A stretch of 64,000 bases of DNA, taken from contig NZ_CP145886.1 in the NCBI RefSeq assembly GCF_038049935.1, positions 1,558,501-1,622,500 on the forward strand. The letters are read 5' to 3'. Positions 63,291-64,000 of this stretch are shown piece by piece. The DNA is from Rossellomorea sp. y25 (GTDB lineage Bacteria; Bacillota; Bacilli; Bacillales; Bacillaceae_B). The number at the start of each line of letters is the position of its first letter. Within the stretch, counting starts at the first letter, position 1. Position numbers and translations under genes: made by a program. Below the pieces are notes generated by a model. That model searched no databases, was not told where the DNA came from, and saw only the letters and a list, made by a program, of their open reading frames with translations.

Positions 63291-64000
63291 ATGAAGAAAG
63301 CGTTATCATTATTGATGGTAATCATGCTTGTACTAGGGGCGTTGGCTGCTTGTGGTCCTAATCGTGAAGAAGGGTCAGGAAACAACGACAGCGGAGAGAA
63401 AAAAGCTGACGATGCAAACAAACCTGAAAAACTGGTTGTCTGGGAAGATCAAGAGAAAACTGGATGGCTGGATGAAGTAGGTGCTAAGTTCGAAGAAGAA
63501 ACTGGCATCAAAGTTGAAGTGAAAGAAGTCGAAATGGCTACTAAGATGAAAGAACAATTACGTTTAGACGGTCCTGCTGGAACTGGTCCAGACGTTTTAA
63601 CATTACCACATGACCAAATCGGTGAGCTTGCTCTTGCCGGTCATATCGCTGCTTTAGAAGTTGAAGGAGACGTTGAAGAGCGTTTCACTGAGTCTTCCAT
63701 GACAGCGGAGAGCTATGATGGAAAACTTTATGGTCTTCCAAAGTCTTCTGAAACTCCAGTATTCGTTTATAACAAAGAATTAATGGAAGAAGCTCCAAAA
63801 ACAATGGATGAAGTATACACGTTCTCTAAAGACTTCACTAAAGAAGGAAACTACGGTTTCTTAGCTCTTTGGGATAACTTCTATTTCGCTCATGCACCGA
63901 TCGGTGGATTCGGCGGATATGTATTTGCTGAAAAGGATGGAGCATTAGATGCGAAAGATCTTGGTTTAAACAATGAAGGTGCTGTAGAAGGTACTGAATA
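63291..64000 (+). CDS. Maltose/maltodextrin ABC transporter substrate-binding lipoprotein, 3' end cut by the window
   Basis: The first ~236 residues are present and the frame is open at the window end. Lipoprotein signal peptide ending ALAAC (Cys ~21), an acidic/polar linker, then a MalE/MdxE-type fold: KLVVWEDQEKTGWLDEVGAKFEEETGIKVEV, GPDVLTLPHDQIGELALAGHIAAL and YGLPKSSETPVFVYNKELM. AGGAGGGG lies 6 nt before the ATG. Divergent from the GH13 enzyme, so it is very likely part of an mdxEFG-like importer whose permease genes lie beyond the window. Confidence 0.9.
   Translation, partial: MKKALSLLMVIMLVLGALAACGPNREEGSGNNDSGEKKADDANKPEKLVVWEDQEKTGWLDEVGAKFEEETGIKVEVKEVEMATKMKEQLRLDGPAGTGPDVLTLPHDQIGELALAGHIAALEVEGDVEERFTESSMTAESYDGKLYGLPKSSETPVFVYNKELMEEAPKTMDEVYTFSKDFTKEGNYGFLALWDNFYFAHAPIGGFGGYVFAEKDGALDAKDLGLNNEGAVEGTE

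Overview
This window looks like a chromosomal segment of a pigmented, spore-forming member of the Bacillaceae. A Rossellomorea or marine-Bacillus type of organism is my best guess, but no rRNA is present to settle it. The evidence is a sigma-K-driven gerP spore-coat operon, comK, AddAB, SipV-type signal peptidase, strong GGAGG-type ribosome binding sites, many TTG/GTG starts, and gene order like the B. subtilis yhfL-yhfN ... comK-yhjD-yhjE-sipV ... addB-addA-yisB-gerPF..PA-yisK-yisL-yisN-asnO-yisP-yisQ stretch. No tRNA, rRNA, CRISPR array, prophage or insertion sequence was seen.

Layout. 1-2.5 kb: acyl-CoA ligase (cut by the window edge), a hypothetical gene and an enoyl-CoA hydratase. 2.75-8.7 kb: a malate module with a CitA/DcuS-type kinase, its response regulator, malic enzyme, a 2-hydroxycarboxylate symporter and an auxin-efflux-carrier-family transporter. 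8.8-14.6 kb: YeeE/YedE sulfur transporter, XRE-cupin regulator divergent from azlCD, an M48 protease and small membrane proteins. 14.7-20 kb: IDEAL-domain protein, comK, yhjD-like gene, S9 peptidase, yhjE-like gene, sipV-type lepB. 20.1-35.5 kb: an accessory catabolic island with a 1076-residue STAND-ATPase/TPR/SARP regulator, a complete Liv-type ABC importer, a KAS III-like enzyme, an alpha/beta hydrolase, an SDR, a thiolase, a secreted nuclease and an acyl-CoA synthetase. 35.5-38 kb: GNAT, FosB-like VOC protein, MFS transporter. 38-51 kb: addBA, yisB, gerPABCDEF (including gerPD, 58 aa), DUF418 protein, yisK, yisL, yisN. 51-57.5 kb: asnB, then a C30-type carotenoid operon (two CrtN-like desaturases and a CrtM/YisP-like synthase) sitting where B. 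subtilis has only yisP. 57.6-64 kb: amt-glnK with a TnrA box, a MATE exporter, a GH13 neopullulanase-type enzyme and a divergent maltodextrin-binding lipoprotein cut by the window edge.

Most interesting signals. (1) Two promoters in the catabolic island, in front of the ABC solute-binding protein and in front of the acyl-CoA synthetase, share a direct repeat of TGTAACY heptamers spaced 11 bp, each ending exactly 9 nt before a -10 hexamer and replacing the -35. This is the architecture used by SARP activators, and the island's own regulator carries a SARP domain, so a self-contained regulon is proposed. (2) Several intergenic regions hold short, degenerate tandem arrays with a strict 20-21 bp period. 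The arrays at 23.6 kb and 53.2 kb are the same family (CGGCYGGATT plus 11 nt) in opposite orientations; the array at 36.15 kb is a second family (ACGCAAT core), and two copies of a third motif lie at 18.4 kb. (3) The carotenoid promoter overlaps four TGTAYA-core repeats, three at exact 11-bp spacing, resembling operators of B12-dependent CarH/LitR light regulators.

All assignments come from reading the sequence and recalled family knowledge; no database search was run.
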